Source: an uncultured Porphyromonas sp. (GTDB lineage Bacteria > Bacteroidota > Bacteroidia > Bacteroidales > Porphyromonadaceae). Taken from it: a stretch of 16,273 nt of DNA. The notes beneath the pieces are model-generated. The model made no database searches. It was not told the origin of the DNA and was given only the letters and a program-made list of their open reading frames with translations. Each line of letters begins with the position of its first letter. Position 1 is the stretch's first letter. The stretch covers positions 1 through 16,273 of the forward strand of contig NZ_CABUAN010000046.1 in the NCBI RefSeq assembly GCF_902489635.1, written 5' to 3'. Both the position numbers and the translations under genes were made by a program. Below, piece by piece: positions 7,801 through 15,576 of this stretch.

Positions 7801-10259
7801 TGATGGTCAAATGGGATCTCGAGGCAACGTCAGGCAGTGAACTCAAGAAAGAGTACACGCTAGAGATTGAGACCACCAATTGTCCTGAGGAGGGCGAAAA
7901 TACGCAGAAGAACTTCTTCAAGGTGTATCTCCTAGACACCTCTGAAGGTATCGAGGTGACGATCTTGCCACGTAGGGGTGTCTGCCCTGGAGAGAAGGTG
8001 ACCCTAACTGCGACTAATCTGGGCGTCTCTGACGGGAGCTACACGTGGGAGATTACGAAGGCTGGCGAACCGTCCAAGACACTTACGGGGCGTACTGTCA
8101 CATGTGAGGTGGCAGCTCCTCGTGTAGTCAACGGAGAGGTGCAGTATAACACCTACACCCTGTCCGTTGACGGAACTAAGTGTGGTCAGCTTGAGAGTAC
8201 GGGTATCATCCCGGTCTCTCCAGACGAGCTTTGGTGGAAGCCAGATCTTAATGGTCTGGGAGGTGGTACCTTGCCTGGTAATCCGGGTGAGGAAGAGACG
8301 CCCACCGATCCAGATCAAGCCCCCTCAGACGCTAAGTACTGTGACTGGCATAACCCGGGCAACTGGGCATTCCTCCACGAGGGGAAGTTTTACCCAGCCA
8401 AGGCGGTGCCTACGCGCTGTACCAATGTACATATCATGAGTCTGTCTCAGTTCGATATAACGACTGCACAGGGTACGTTCCGAGCACAGCCGGATCTAGC
8501 TAAGGATGTGACCCCGCGTGACCTTTACGGCGAGCCGACCTGTATCGATATCACCTTCCACTCGGGAGCGTATGTCTACAACATCCAGCAGCTCAACTAC
8601 CGACGGGCTATGGTACGCTACAACTTTGGCGTAGCTAACGGCACAGGCACAGGCTATGACAGTGACATGCGTATCTATACCACTGAAGATTGCAACACCG
8701 ATGAGTGGATGTATGGTCGTGACGAGCTTAACCTGCTGGCAGCTCCGCTCCACGACATCTATGCGGGCGACTACAGCTTCAGCGCCTCGCCCTACACCTA
8801 TCAGCTCGGCTTCAAGGCGGAGCGTGCGGGTAAGAGTATGGAGGCTTCGTTTGACCCCAGCGCCTTCAACGATCCCTCGCCACTACAGTCTATCTCGATG
8901 GCGGGCAATAATAACTGCATCGCTCTGGTCGTAGCTAGAGATGCTCAGGGCTTCAACCGCAAGGGTAGCACGAAGTCTGTCATCACGCAGCGTCATGGAA
9001 TCTTGGAGCTGCCTTACTTCGACAGACCCGACATAGCGAACTCCTTCTACCATCAGACTTACGATGCTAGCACGGGGCAGACTCGCTTCCAGTACTTCGA
9101 TGGCAAGGCAAAGCGCTTCCGTGGTTACTACTCGTATGCTCAGCGCAGCAAGATGGCTTACCGCTTTATCTTTGAGGATCCCGCGACGCAGCGTATCTCT
9201 AAGCTCGCTGGCGGTACCGAGGGTTACACGATGGAGGTGAGCGCCACTGCTGCTGGTCAGGAGGTGATGGTGGGCAATCCATTTATGACACCGCTCAAGG
9301 CCGATGAGTTCCTAAAGGCTAATGAAAGTATCATAGAGCCTCATATCATACGACTAGTGGATTGTAGGGTGACGACCTATGAACCTAAGCTAACGCTAGC
9401 TGGTTCGGTCTCTACCTACTACTCAGGTATAACAACTCCGAAGCTATTGGTAGGTTCGCTCGAAGCCTTTGTGGTTAAGCTTAAGTCTGGTGTCGGACCG
9501 AAGGCGCAGCTCGTCTTCCCAACGACTGCTCTCGACTCATACGCTAAGCTACATCCACAGAGCACTAGCAGCCTACGTAGTACGAGCGGTGACGCTACGG
9601 CGGAGACTGCACGCTACCTATCGCTGACGCTACAGAGCCTCCTCGGCAAGGATCGCACGCTAGTCGCTTATGGCTACGAGTCTGGCTCGGTCGATAAAAT
9701 GCTCCTAAGCACGGAGAGTCGCTATCCCTCGATCGCTATCATTGATCCTGCGGATGGTCTCCATAAGGATCTCTATGCCGACGATGCGGCTACGGGTCAC
9801 TACGAGCTAGCTACACAGGTCTCCGAACCAATCGATGTGACGCTCTCGCTCGCTGGTAGTGTGATGGGACACGTCGTGACGGCTCGTCTGATAGACCACA
9901 AGAGCGGTCTGGAGCATGACCTGACGGGTGGTAAGAGTTGCCAGATCAAGCTCTTCCCCGATGATACCGAGGGTCGTCTCGAGCTACGTGTGGACGGCGA
10001 CTTTACGTCGGTCGCTCCGATGGCTGAGCCTACAGATGAGCTACAGGCGCAGTACAGCGAGGGTATGCTGACTGTCCGCACGGCACAGGAGATGTCGTCC
10101 TTACGGCTTGTACAGGGTGATGGTATCACGGTCTACACGCAGTCGCTACCTGGACTGACGGAGTACAGCGAGCGTATCCTCCTCTCGTCAGGTAGCTACG
10201 TCGTTGAGGCGATCGGCACGGACGGTGTCGCACGCCGTGCGACGCTCGTCGTGAAATAG
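4845..10259 (+). CDS. Giant (1,804-residue) T9SS-secreted surface protein of the fimbrial cluster
   Basis: A signal peptide (hydrophobic run of Leu/Ser, likely cut at LSA-Q, 23/24) directs export. The first 1,140 residues are strand-rich with Ig/SprB-like signatures of the type GxYxFxFxxxC: QGTYKYRFTNDC (226-237) and RGIYSFKFEHPC (711-722), plus several well-spaced Cys residues. An acidic/Pro linker follows (about 1143-1163), then DWHNPGNW (1167-1174), a pattern common in Bacteroidota exoproteins, then segments ELNLLAAPLHDIYAGDYSFS (from about 1294) and MVGNPFMTPL (from 1475), also common in T9SS cargo. The last 70 residues look like a type A sorting domain, starting MLTVRTAQEM (1741) and ending GSYVVEAIGTDG...RRATLVVK. 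It starts 57 bp after the mfa3-like gene, so it is probably cotranscribed. P. gingivalis mfa5 also encodes a large T9SS-dependent fimbrial protein, but I find no DxSxS metal site of a von Willebrand A domain here. Function beyond a surface or pilus-tip adhesin role is not known. Confidence 0.8.
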   Translation: MKRYRYITLSLLLLLLSLSALSAQNHTYTLQDQGGRYEFEVETTPSYCENQGTLSVRLVKALAATSPQLNQIKEVKYNIKDKEGHSYTKVDDNNYYLPASTPDAALLVQSLPGREDYEIYVKITMWDNLNKEPIKTQLDGKIVVENKYVPLVLKKAEFDPYKLSCRPYGGFDIVVQGSEERPPVLTFEDNGTPATFTGAKTMQPTRKEIKDGDLLYHFEYNGSLPQGTYKYRFTNDCKSTIAKSFTIYGPKPDLPTVPEDLKMRFGIYVMDAGGCGTGISQFGVSSSSKDVLNKLFESINMGYKGDPNKPYPQYVDSFPSTFIKNYEVAVITQREYEELKKGALNVDNLLWSDQTGSPTKIEKGNINISYKLPQEISLQDPDAKKAFPGALLIRIKRPNTGCNDYITIPITVDLAFHKNLFQILETESTLDCSIGQIVWFQGWNFCSLHFNYYELPAGANEPAPGAQPVHTSEDFGPAVSTLVDKRYTFEKFDANKRYYVEIEGTDLYGNPITPKPNLIIEPTNKPPIENRLYDFYMLYVSLPDLEGAFADWYPYGTGAVRDPILLGPAGRIYMLAWPGGRGESLNALAGMDVTLVKAPEGYEDFCRTREKYYYRKPDESNSANPYGGGMIRLGETVKISTNFTAPSKEVHGNYFYPFKFLYKLGKDGERVVYPYARNKEDDPSAVDLNLLDSNPSSGEIKKYMEEHPMPRGIYSFKFEHPCQPGESFYIDIDLNSPDFKPILTEPIKPVVDYSSCSEVRVYPFADGRLDYGVDKKDRPRNLVFRVKGLTKEDKELYFFPKDATGKAIDHTKFYIPIKREDLPRTISFKYFYLSPNGQWIGHESHHKTKTVDRTATDVAVQADSLERNPDGYSGDFYLPIKEYNPNNDQEDWGKDGRYKYSSGKYATSYRWETYPFNPDDVVKVDVATKTPEPSYSRPTYVGYRCSKKTGYMEFKLINIPNGTGTVTLKDGTTVIKSADISTLRDMMVKWDLEATSGSELKKEYTLEIETTNCPEEGENTQKNFFKVYLLDTSEGIEVTILPRRGVCPGEKVTLTATNLGVSDGSYTWEITKAGEPSKTLTGRTVTCEVAAPRVVNGEVQYNTYTLSVDGTKCGQLESTGIIPVSPDELWWKPDLNGLGGGTLPGNPGEEETPTDPDQAPSDAKYCDWHNPGNWAFLHEGKFYPAKAVPTRCTNVHIMSLSQFDITTAQGTFRAQPDLAKDVTPRDLYGEPTCIDITFHSGAYVYNIQQLNYRRAMVRYNFGVANGTGTGYDSDMRIYTTEDCNTDEWMYGRDELNLLAAPLHDIYAGDYSFSASPYTYQLGFKAERAGKSMEASFDPSAFNDPSPLQSISMAGNNNCIALVVARDAQGFNRKGSTKSVITQRHGILELPYFDRPDIANSFYHQTYDASTGQTRFQYFDGKAKRFRGYYSYAQRSKMAYRFIFEDPATQRISKLAGGTEGYTMEVSATAAGQEVMVGNPFMTPLKADEFLKANESIIEPHIIRLVDCRVTTYEPKLTLAGSVSTYYSGITTPKLLVGSLEAFVVKLKSGVGPKAQLVFPTTALDSYAKLHPQSTSSLRSTSGDATAETARYLSLTLQSLLGKDRTLVAYGYESGSVDKMLLSTESRYPSIAIIDPADGLHKDLYADDAATGHYELATQVSEPIDVTLSLAGSVMGHVVTARLIDHKSGLEHDLTGGKSCQIKLFPDDTEGRLELRVDGDFTSVAPMAEPTDELQAQYSEGMLTVRTAQEMSSLRLVQGDGITVYTQSLPGLTEYSERILLSSGSYVVEAIGTDGVARRATLVVK

Positions 10260-10260
10260 C

Positions 10261-10320
10261 GGTTGGCGGCTGGCTTTTAGCTGTTGGCTATTGGCTGTTA
10301 GCTATTAGCTGTTGGCTGTT
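10261..10320 (-). repeat. GCTGTTGGC/TATTGGC intergenic repeat block
   Basis: The block is a degenerate series of 7-10 nt words (GCTGTTGGC, TATTGGC, TATTAGC). It is the reverse-complement form of the words at 279-302 and 10487-10525. It begins immediately after the stop codon of the giant gene. Confidence 0.7.
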
Positions 10321-10337
10321 GATTAAAGGTAGTAGTT

Positions 10338-10382
10338 AGAGGCACTGGTACTCGTAGGAGTATCAGTGCCTCTCGTCTTTTT
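10338..10382 (+). terminator. Strong intrinsic terminator of the fimbrial cluster
   Basis: Left arm 10338-10353 (AGAGGCACTGGTACTC) pairs over 16 positions with right arm 10358-10373 across a GTAG tetraloop; the only non-Watson-Crick pair is G10348 with T10363 (G-U in RNA). The T-run 10378-10382 follows closely. It sits 79 bp after the stop codon of the giant gene and ends the fimbrial transcript. Confidence 0.9.
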
Positions 10383-10395
10383 AGAAGGGGGAGTG

Positions 10396-10423
10396 ATCGG
10401 AGTGGATCGGAGGTGTCGGAGTG
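10396..10423 (+). repeat. 28-bp intergenic repeat, partner of 241-268
   Basis: It matches the reverse complement of 241-268 at 26 of 28 positions. It belongs to a longer tract of CGGAG-containing words (TCGGAGTG, TCGGAGCT, CCGGAGCT) reaching about 10460. Confidence 0.75.
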
Positions 10424-10486
10424 AATCAGAGCTGTCGGAGCTACCGGAGCTATCGGAGAGCTAGGGATACTAGTAGCACTAGTGCC

Positions 10487-10510
10487 AACAGCTAATCGCC
10501 AACGGCCAAT
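10487..10510 (+). repeat. 24-bp CCAACAGCTAAT-type repeat, partner of 279-302
   Basis: It is identical to 279-302 at 22 of 24 positions; both changes are transitions. Further words of the same kind continue to about 10525. Confidence 0.75.
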
Positions 10511-10616
10511 AGCCAATAGCTAACGGTCAAAGAAGCTTAGGAAGTTTGAGAGAATAGTTCCGAATCAGTCTATTTTATATCAAACTATTGCTATTGCGTA
10601 CTAAATAAATAATTAC

Positions 10617-10624
10617 TACCTTTG
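10617..10624 (+). promoter_or_regulatory. Bacteroidota promoter of the LRR-protein operon
   Basis: TACCTTTG matches the -7 consensus TAnnTTTG and continues as CTCGCG. A candidate -33 element ATTG at 10593-10596 lies 20 bp upstream, within the usual spacing. The region between is A/T-rich. Expected transcription start is near 10630, about 80 nt before the ATG at 10711. The core is shared with the fimbrial promoter at 777-788. Confidence 0.65.
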
Positions 10625-10710
10625 CTCGCGACAGGTTCGAGGTCGTACTGATTCTGGTTCGATTCGTGCAAAAACAGCTTATATTCATGACTAACATAAA
10701 CTCAAAAACA

Positions 10711-13221
10711 ATGAACCACCGACTACTTATTGCTGCGCTACTAGCACTCCTCGGGATGGCTATTTATGCGCCGCTATCAGCTCAAAGTGCTGCTGAAGAA
10801 AACATCATTACCTTGAAGCTTACAGAGCTGCCAACCAATGATGACGATGAGCCTATACCCCTCAAATTAGCCGTACAGGGCGAGGGCGAGATAACCTTTG
10901 AGGGGCTTTCGGAGGCTTATGCAGCCGATCGTACTTCTTACACACCTACGGGGCTGGAGATTAAGATCCATGGTGCTGTCACCTCGATGAGGTGCGAGTA
11001 TGTTAGCGTACTCTCTGCCGTAGATATCACTGGCTCAAAAACGATCGAGGAGCTTAGCGTCAGAAACAGTAGCTTGACAGATCTACAAGCTAAGAATGTT
11101 ACCTCGCTTAAGAAGCTAAACTGTGCTTACAGCTCTCTCCCCACACTTGACCTAACGGGCTGTACAGCACTGACGACGCTCACGGGAAATGCCAATATGA
11201 AGCTCACGAGCGTCACCCTCACTGGGTGCACAGCACTAGAGGAACTAGAGCTAGGCAACAGCAGTGTTGCTGATCTAGACATAGCGGGGCTGATCAATCT
11301 GAAAAGTATAAACGTAGCTCGCAACCCCGTGAAGGAGCTTAACCTAAAGGGGATGAGCAAGCTTACCTCACTAGACTGTATGCAGGCAGAGGTCACCACA
11401 CTAGACCTCTCAGACTGTGTAGCTCTAGAGGATCTCACAGCTAGCTCTTGTACCAAGCTTGCTACGGTAAAGCTGCCTAAGTCTGACAATCTCAAGTACA
11501 TCTACCTACAGGAGGCTCAGATAGAGGAGATAGATCTATCAGGTCGTGCTGGACTTGTACAGGTCTACCTAGAGCGTTGCCAAAAACTCACCAAGGTGAC
11601 CGCGGCCAATTGCCCGAACCTGAAGCTACTCAGCTTGCACCTCTGTGCACTCCCCGCAGAGGCTACACTAGCCCTTGTAGAGGATCTAGCAGATCATGGT
11701 GCTGATTACAATGCGATGGCACCTGCCTACAAGATCTTTGCTCTCGGCACCAAGGTGACATACAAGGAGGGCAACGTTTGGTCACCCAAGGCTGCTAGTG
11801 TAGCTAGACGCAAGGGATGGGCACTATTTAGCAAGAATGAAGATGAGTATGCGGAGCCTACAGCTATATTCGAGTATGCTAAGGTTACCATCGAGGAGAC
11901 TGCTCACGGGCGGATCGCTATCGAGGGCTACGACCAGGAGGACTGGCCCTATATGCCACAAGGTGAGACCTACAAGGTGGTCGCTACGCCTGAGGCTGGC
12001 TACGAGCTAAAGGAGCTCAAGTTCAATGACGATGATATCCTAGAGGATCTAGAGTTCCAGCTCTTTGGGGATAGCAAGCTCACGGCTACCTTTGCAAAGG
12101 GTGGCTCAGTATCAGCTTACGAGTACTACCTGACGAAGGTGGAGCCTACGGTCGCCACAGCTACTGTCTACACCTACGGCTATGACGAAAACAAGAAGTG
12201 GGTATCCCGCACTTCTATGAAGAGCGATGGAACCGTCGAGTCTCGCAACGACATACGATACGATGAGGAGGGACGTATATCAGACATTGACATCACGCTA
12301 GCCTATGACAATGGCAAGCCCAGTATGTTTACACACTATACTTACGATGATCAGGGGCGTATGGTAAGACGCCAGATGAAGCTCTTCGACAATGATATAG
12401 CTGATACCAAGATCGCCTACCGTCCCGATGGTCAGATAGACTACTGGGTAGAGCAGAGTGCTAAAGTGATGAATGACTACATCTACAACGACAAGGGACA
12501 GCGCATCGAGGAGCATTTTGGCGAGGCTGCGGGAGCAGATACAGATCACCCCACCATGTCGAACCCCACAGGCAAGACCTTCTACAGCTACAATGACAAG
12601 GGGCAGAAGTCAGAGGTCAAGTATGCAGCCGTTCAGACCAAGTGGCTCTACCTGAAGGGTGAACAGTACACGTGGAACGAGCAGGGACTGATGTCTAGTG
12701 TCAAAGCGATAAACTATACGTATGATCAGGGTGAGACCGATCCTGAGAAGGGTAAGCCTAACCCCGCCTTCGAGCTACGCTATCAGTACGATGACAAGGC
12801 TAATGCTAAGGTCTTCTGGCCTACGCTACCACTTACAGAGGAAAACGGTGGCTTCGGTGAGTTTAGCTACGACCTCAAGGGTTACTGCACGAAGGCCGAG
12901 CACTGGCTACTATCCAATGGAGACCCTAAGCACACCTTCGACTTTATCTACGTCTTTGAGGCTTCGCCACGTCACCTCCAGGAGCTAGTAGACAGAGGCA
13001 CCACAACGGTACAATACGCTTACGGCACGATCACTGCTGAGGGCGCAGCCCTTGAGGGACTTCAGGTATACGACACCACGGGTCAGCTACTCCGTGACTA
13101 CCGCACAGCTCCTTGCCAGCGCATCGATATGGGCGTCTCTGAGCTACCTGACGGACTATACATCGTTCGCACCATCTCATCTGACAGCACACAGACTGAC
13201 AAGGTGGTTATAACACGATAA
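10711..13221 (+). CDS. InlJ-like leucine-rich-repeat surface protein with T9SS sorting domain
   Basis: ATG 10711 (MNHRLLIAALLALL) starts a clear signal peptide, probably cut at LSA-Q (24/25); upstream in-frame GTG 10666 and ATG 10687 give a non-signal extension. The 836-residue product has these parts: a beta-type N-cap (about 31-105); about eleven 21-22 residue LRRs up to residue 314, of the form LxxLxCxxxxLxxLDLSxC; an LRR C-flank ending in KGWALF (311-373); a bacterial InlB B-repeat-like domain (390-466, VTIEETAHGRIAI...GETYKVVATPEAGYEL); a YD-like region (514 to about 700) with motifs such as YDDQGRM and YNDKGQR; and a type A T9SS sorting domain (771-836) with GLQVYDTTGQLL and LPDGLYIVRT, ending KVVITR. 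It resembles P. gingivalis internalin-J-type proteins, which act in adhesion and biofilm. It is probably anchored on the cell surface after sorting-domain removal. Ligand unknown. Confidence 0.82.
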   Translation: MNHRLLIAALLALLGMAIYAPLSAQSAAEENIITLKLTELPTNDDDEPIPLKLAVQGEGEITFEGLSEAYAADRTSYTPTGLEIKIHGAVTSMRCEYVSVLSAVDITGSKTIEELSVRNSSLTDLQAKNVTSLKKLNCAYSSLPTLDLTGCTALTTLTGNANMKLTSVTLTGCTALEELELGNSSVADLDIAGLINLKSINVARNPVKELNLKGMSKLTSLDCMQAEVTTLDLSDCVALEDLTASSCTKLATVKLPKSDNLKYIYLQEAQIEEIDLSGRAGLVQVYLERCQKLTKVTAANCPNLKLLSLHLCALPAEATLALVEDLADHGADYNAMAPAYKIFALGTKVTYKEGNVWSPKAASVARRKGWALFSKNEDEYAEPTAIFEYAKVTIEETAHGRIAIEGYDQEDWPYMPQGETYKVVATPEAGYELKELKFNDDDILEDLEFQLFGDSKLTATFAKGGSVSAYEYYLTKVEPTVATATVYTYGYDENKKWVSRTSMKSDGTVESRNDIRYDEEGRISDIDITLAYDNGKPSMFTHYTYDDQGRMVRRQMKLFDNDIADTKIAYRPDGQIDYWVEQSAKVMNDYIYNDKGQRIEEHFGEAAGADTDHPTMSNPTGKTFYSYNDKGQKSEVKYAAVQTKWLYLKGEQYTWNEQGLMSSVKAINYTYDQGETDPEKGKPNPAFELRYQYDDKANAKVFWPTLPLTEENGGFGEFSYDLKGYCTKAEHWLLSNGDPKHTFDFIYVFEASPRHLQELVDRGTTTVQYAYGTITAEGAALEGLQVYDTTGQLLRDYRTAPCQRIDMGVSELPDGLYIVRTISSDSTQTDKVVITR

Positions 13222-13235
13222 GTAATCAGCAGATT

Positions 13236-15536
13236 ATGCTTCACTCTATCATAAGGCGAGGACTCATGACTATGCTCATGAGCCTCGCCCTATGCTCTTT
13301 ACAGAGCTATGCGGCTTCTCGTATCCTATTTACCACGGCTCTGCCTGTAGGATCAACGATCACACTCACCATCTCTGCCGATGGTGCAGTAACGGCCCAA
13401 GGGCTATCTGGGGCTATCCTCGCTGATGGTCAGGCGCACGCCTACACCATCGAGAGTGCCGATGTGAAGCTCTCAGGAGCCATCACGGCGATCACACTAT
13501 CGCACCAAAAGCTCTCGGCACTGGACGTACGTCAGGCTAAAGAGCTGGCGGAGCTACGCTGTGACAATAACAACCTCACCGAGCTAAACATCACTTACTC
13601 CAAGGCACTCCAGTGTCTCGACTGTACTTACAACCAGCTGGAGCGTCTCGACATACCTACTGCTTCGCCCCTCAAGGAGCTACGCCTCAAGGGTAACTAT
13701 GTCAAGAGCCTAAGCCTGGACCGATGCCCTAACCTAGAGATACTAGACTACTCGGACAACTACTACCCCTCAGCAGTAGATCTGAGCAAGTGTACGAAGC
13801 TACAGCAACTAGATGTGGCGAAAAACAAGATTCGCTCGCTAGACTTAACACAAAACGGGGCTTTGCGCACCCTATCTTGTGGAGATAACGAGATCACTTC
13901 CCTAGATGTAGCGCACCTAGCTTCACTGGAGCGACTCTCTGCATCCAACTGCTCAGACCTTGAGATGCTGACGCTGGGAGAGCACCCTAACTTGCTCGTT
14001 CTAGACATCTATGGCACCAAGGTGCAGAGCCTTGATCTAGCTAAGTATCCTCTACTCGAGGAGCTCTCCTGTGCTTATGCTAAGCTCACGAGCCTAGATC
14101 TCTCACACAGCAAGCAGCTACGCGTGCTGAGCTGTAGCAAGAACCCCTTTAAGGGTCTCGACGTGTCACACTGCCCACTACTCGAAGAGCTTAGCTGTGG
14201 AGACCTAGAGATAGCTTCGATAGACCTGAGCAACAATCCTAAGCTCATCTCCCTGCAGATGGGACACAACAATCTCTCGCAGATAGATCTATCGGCACAG
14301 AAAGAGCTTAAGCGGCTACATCTCTTTTACAACAACATCAGCTCCCTCGATCTCTCTGTACAGACTCATCTGGAGGAGCTACTATGCAACAACAATCGCA
14401 TCGCAGACATAACACTTCCAGCCAACGCCCCACTGCGCCAGCTGGATGTCTACGACAATCAGATCAAAGAGCCGCAGATGGCTCTGATCGTTGACAAGTT
14501 GCCCAATCGTACGGGGATGACTAGAGGACTCTTTAAGGTGGTCAATACACCCAGTACCCTAGAGGGCAATGTATGCCCCAAAGCCCTTGTGGATCAGGCG
14601 TTAGGTAAGTATTGGCGTGTGGTGGACTATGCAGACTTTGCCGACTCTGGCAAGGGGCTTGACTACCGCGGTTCTGATGCTCCAGAGATGGGCGAGGGGG
14701 TGATCAAGCTCACCTTTGACAAGGCGGGCAGCACCATACAGGTCACCCTCTGGGGGCTAGGTCTGATCGAGTCTACCGGCACGACCAAGCCTCTCGGCAA
14801 CTCAAAGGAGCCTGTCACCTACACCCTAGAGGGTACAGAGCTAATCCTCCGAGGCGACGTCTACAGACTGATCGTCAGCGGAGCCACTATCAAGGGGATA
14901 GAGCTTAGCAAGGCGCAGTATCTCCGCGAACTCGAGCTACACGACTATCAGCCAGCCTCTATCCAGCTGACCGACCTGCCACACCTTGTGACACTCAGAC
15001 TACACGACAATCAGCTCACAGAGATCCAGCTGAGCGGCACCCCACTGCTGAACCTGCTCTCATGTTACGGCAATAAGTTGACCGTCGAGGCGGGTAAGAA
15101 GATCATCGCAAGCCTGCCCAAGCGTCTTGAGGAGGAGAAGGCGACGATCCTTTGGCTTAATAGTCAGGGTAAGGGTGCTGACAACGCTTTCCAGGAGGGA
15201 CTCCTTTACCTTGCTCACGCACAGGGCTGGGAGATGAGCGACTACCTAGGAGGTACTAGTGGCGACATGGGTGTTCCTATCGGCTTCCCAATAGCAAATG
15301 AGCCTCTCCCCGCACCTGCGACTGAAGCGTCTCTGCGGGTGAGCGTGGCTCTAGACATGCTGCACATCACAGCTACAGCAGACACCCCGATCGCGCTCTA
15401 TGATATGACGGGGCACCTACTGTTGCAGACTCAGTCTGACGCCGATGGACTATGCGACATACCGCTAGTAAACCTCACAGCAGGTCTCTATATCGTCGCT
15501 ACCCCGGCCGAGTCGGTCAAGTGTCTCATTCCTTAG
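13236..15536 (+). CDS. Double-module leucine-rich-repeat surface protein with T9SS sorting domain
   Basis: The gene starts 14 bp after its neighbour's stop, so the two are cotranscribed. The 766-residue product opens with a signal peptide (hydrophobic 11-22, likely cut near YAA-S at 27); an in-frame ATG at 13266 is a second possible start. It then has an N-cap (30-82), sixteen consecutive 21-22 residue LRRs (83 to about 415) with recurring LxCxxNxLxxLDLS, a C-flank (410-465), a second N-cap (487 to about 552), three more LRRs, and a second C-flank (612-668). The last 65 residues form a T9SS-type sorting domain (PIALYDMTGHLLLQTQ, LTAGLYIVATP), although it ends KCLIP rather than the usual basic K(V/I)V(V/I)(K/R). 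It is a likely surface adhesin of the same kind as its neighbour. No enzyme motif is seen. Confidence 0.82.
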   Translation: MLHSIIRRGLMTMLMSLALCSLQSYAASRILFTTALPVGSTITLTISADGAVTAQGLSGAILADGQAHAYTIESADVKLSGAITAITLSHQKLSALDVRQAKELAELRCDNNNLTELNITYSKALQCLDCTYNQLERLDIPTASPLKELRLKGNYVKSLSLDRCPNLEILDYSDNYYPSAVDLSKCTKLQQLDVAKNKIRSLDLTQNGALRTLSCGDNEITSLDVAHLASLERLSASNCSDLEMLTLGEHPNLLVLDIYGTKVQSLDLAKYPLLEELSCAYAKLTSLDLSHSKQLRVLSCSKNPFKGLDVSHCPLLEELSCGDLEIASIDLSNNPKLISLQMGHNNLSQIDLSAQKELKRLHLFYNNISSLDLSVQTHLEELLCNNNRIADITLPANAPLRQLDVYDNQIKEPQMALIVDKLPNRTGMTRGLFKVVNTPSTLEGNVCPKALVDQALGKYWRVVDYADFADSGKGLDYRGSDAPEMGEGVIKLTFDKAGSTIQVTLWGLGLIESTGTTKPLGNSKEPVTYTLEGTELILRGDVYRLIVSGATIKGIELSKAQYLRELELHDYQPASIQLTDLPHLVTLRLHDNQLTEIQLSGTPLLNLLSCYGNKLTVEAGKKIIASLPKRLEEEKATILWLNSQGKGADNAFQEGLLYLAHAQGWEMSDYLGGTSGDMGVPIGFPIANEPLPAPATEASLRVSVALDMLHITATADTPIALYDMTGHLLLQTQSDADGLCDIPLVNLTAGLYIVATPAESVKCLIP

Positions 15537-15576
15537 AGCTCAATGACTGGAACTAACCAATCAAACAACCAATCAC

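Larger units (their letters stand above)
10260..10710. other. Intergenic region with terminator, repeats and promoter
   Basis: No gene is supported here. It holds GCTGTTGGC/TATTGGC words (10261-10320), the intrinsic terminator of the fimbrial cluster (10338-10382), a CGGAG-rich tract (about 10391-10460) with a partner of 241-268, forward CCAACAGCTAATCGCC words (10483-10525) that are inverted relative to 10261-10320, and the promoter of the second operon (10617-10624). The inverted word blocks could pair across about 160 nt and enclose the terminator. Confidence 0.8.

Noticed and set aside
8004..8318. Minus-strand frames within the giant gene, and other similar frames of 60-125 codons across the window
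   Set aside because: They overlap genes with clear signal peptides and conserved endings; none shows a domain or its own spacing to neighbours.
10711..15536. BspA-type (Treponema pallidum LRR_5) repeats
   Set aside because: The repeat is 21-22 residues with LxxLxCxxNxLxxLDLS, nearer to internalin-J-type LRRs than to the 23-residue BspA pattern with IGxxAFxxC.
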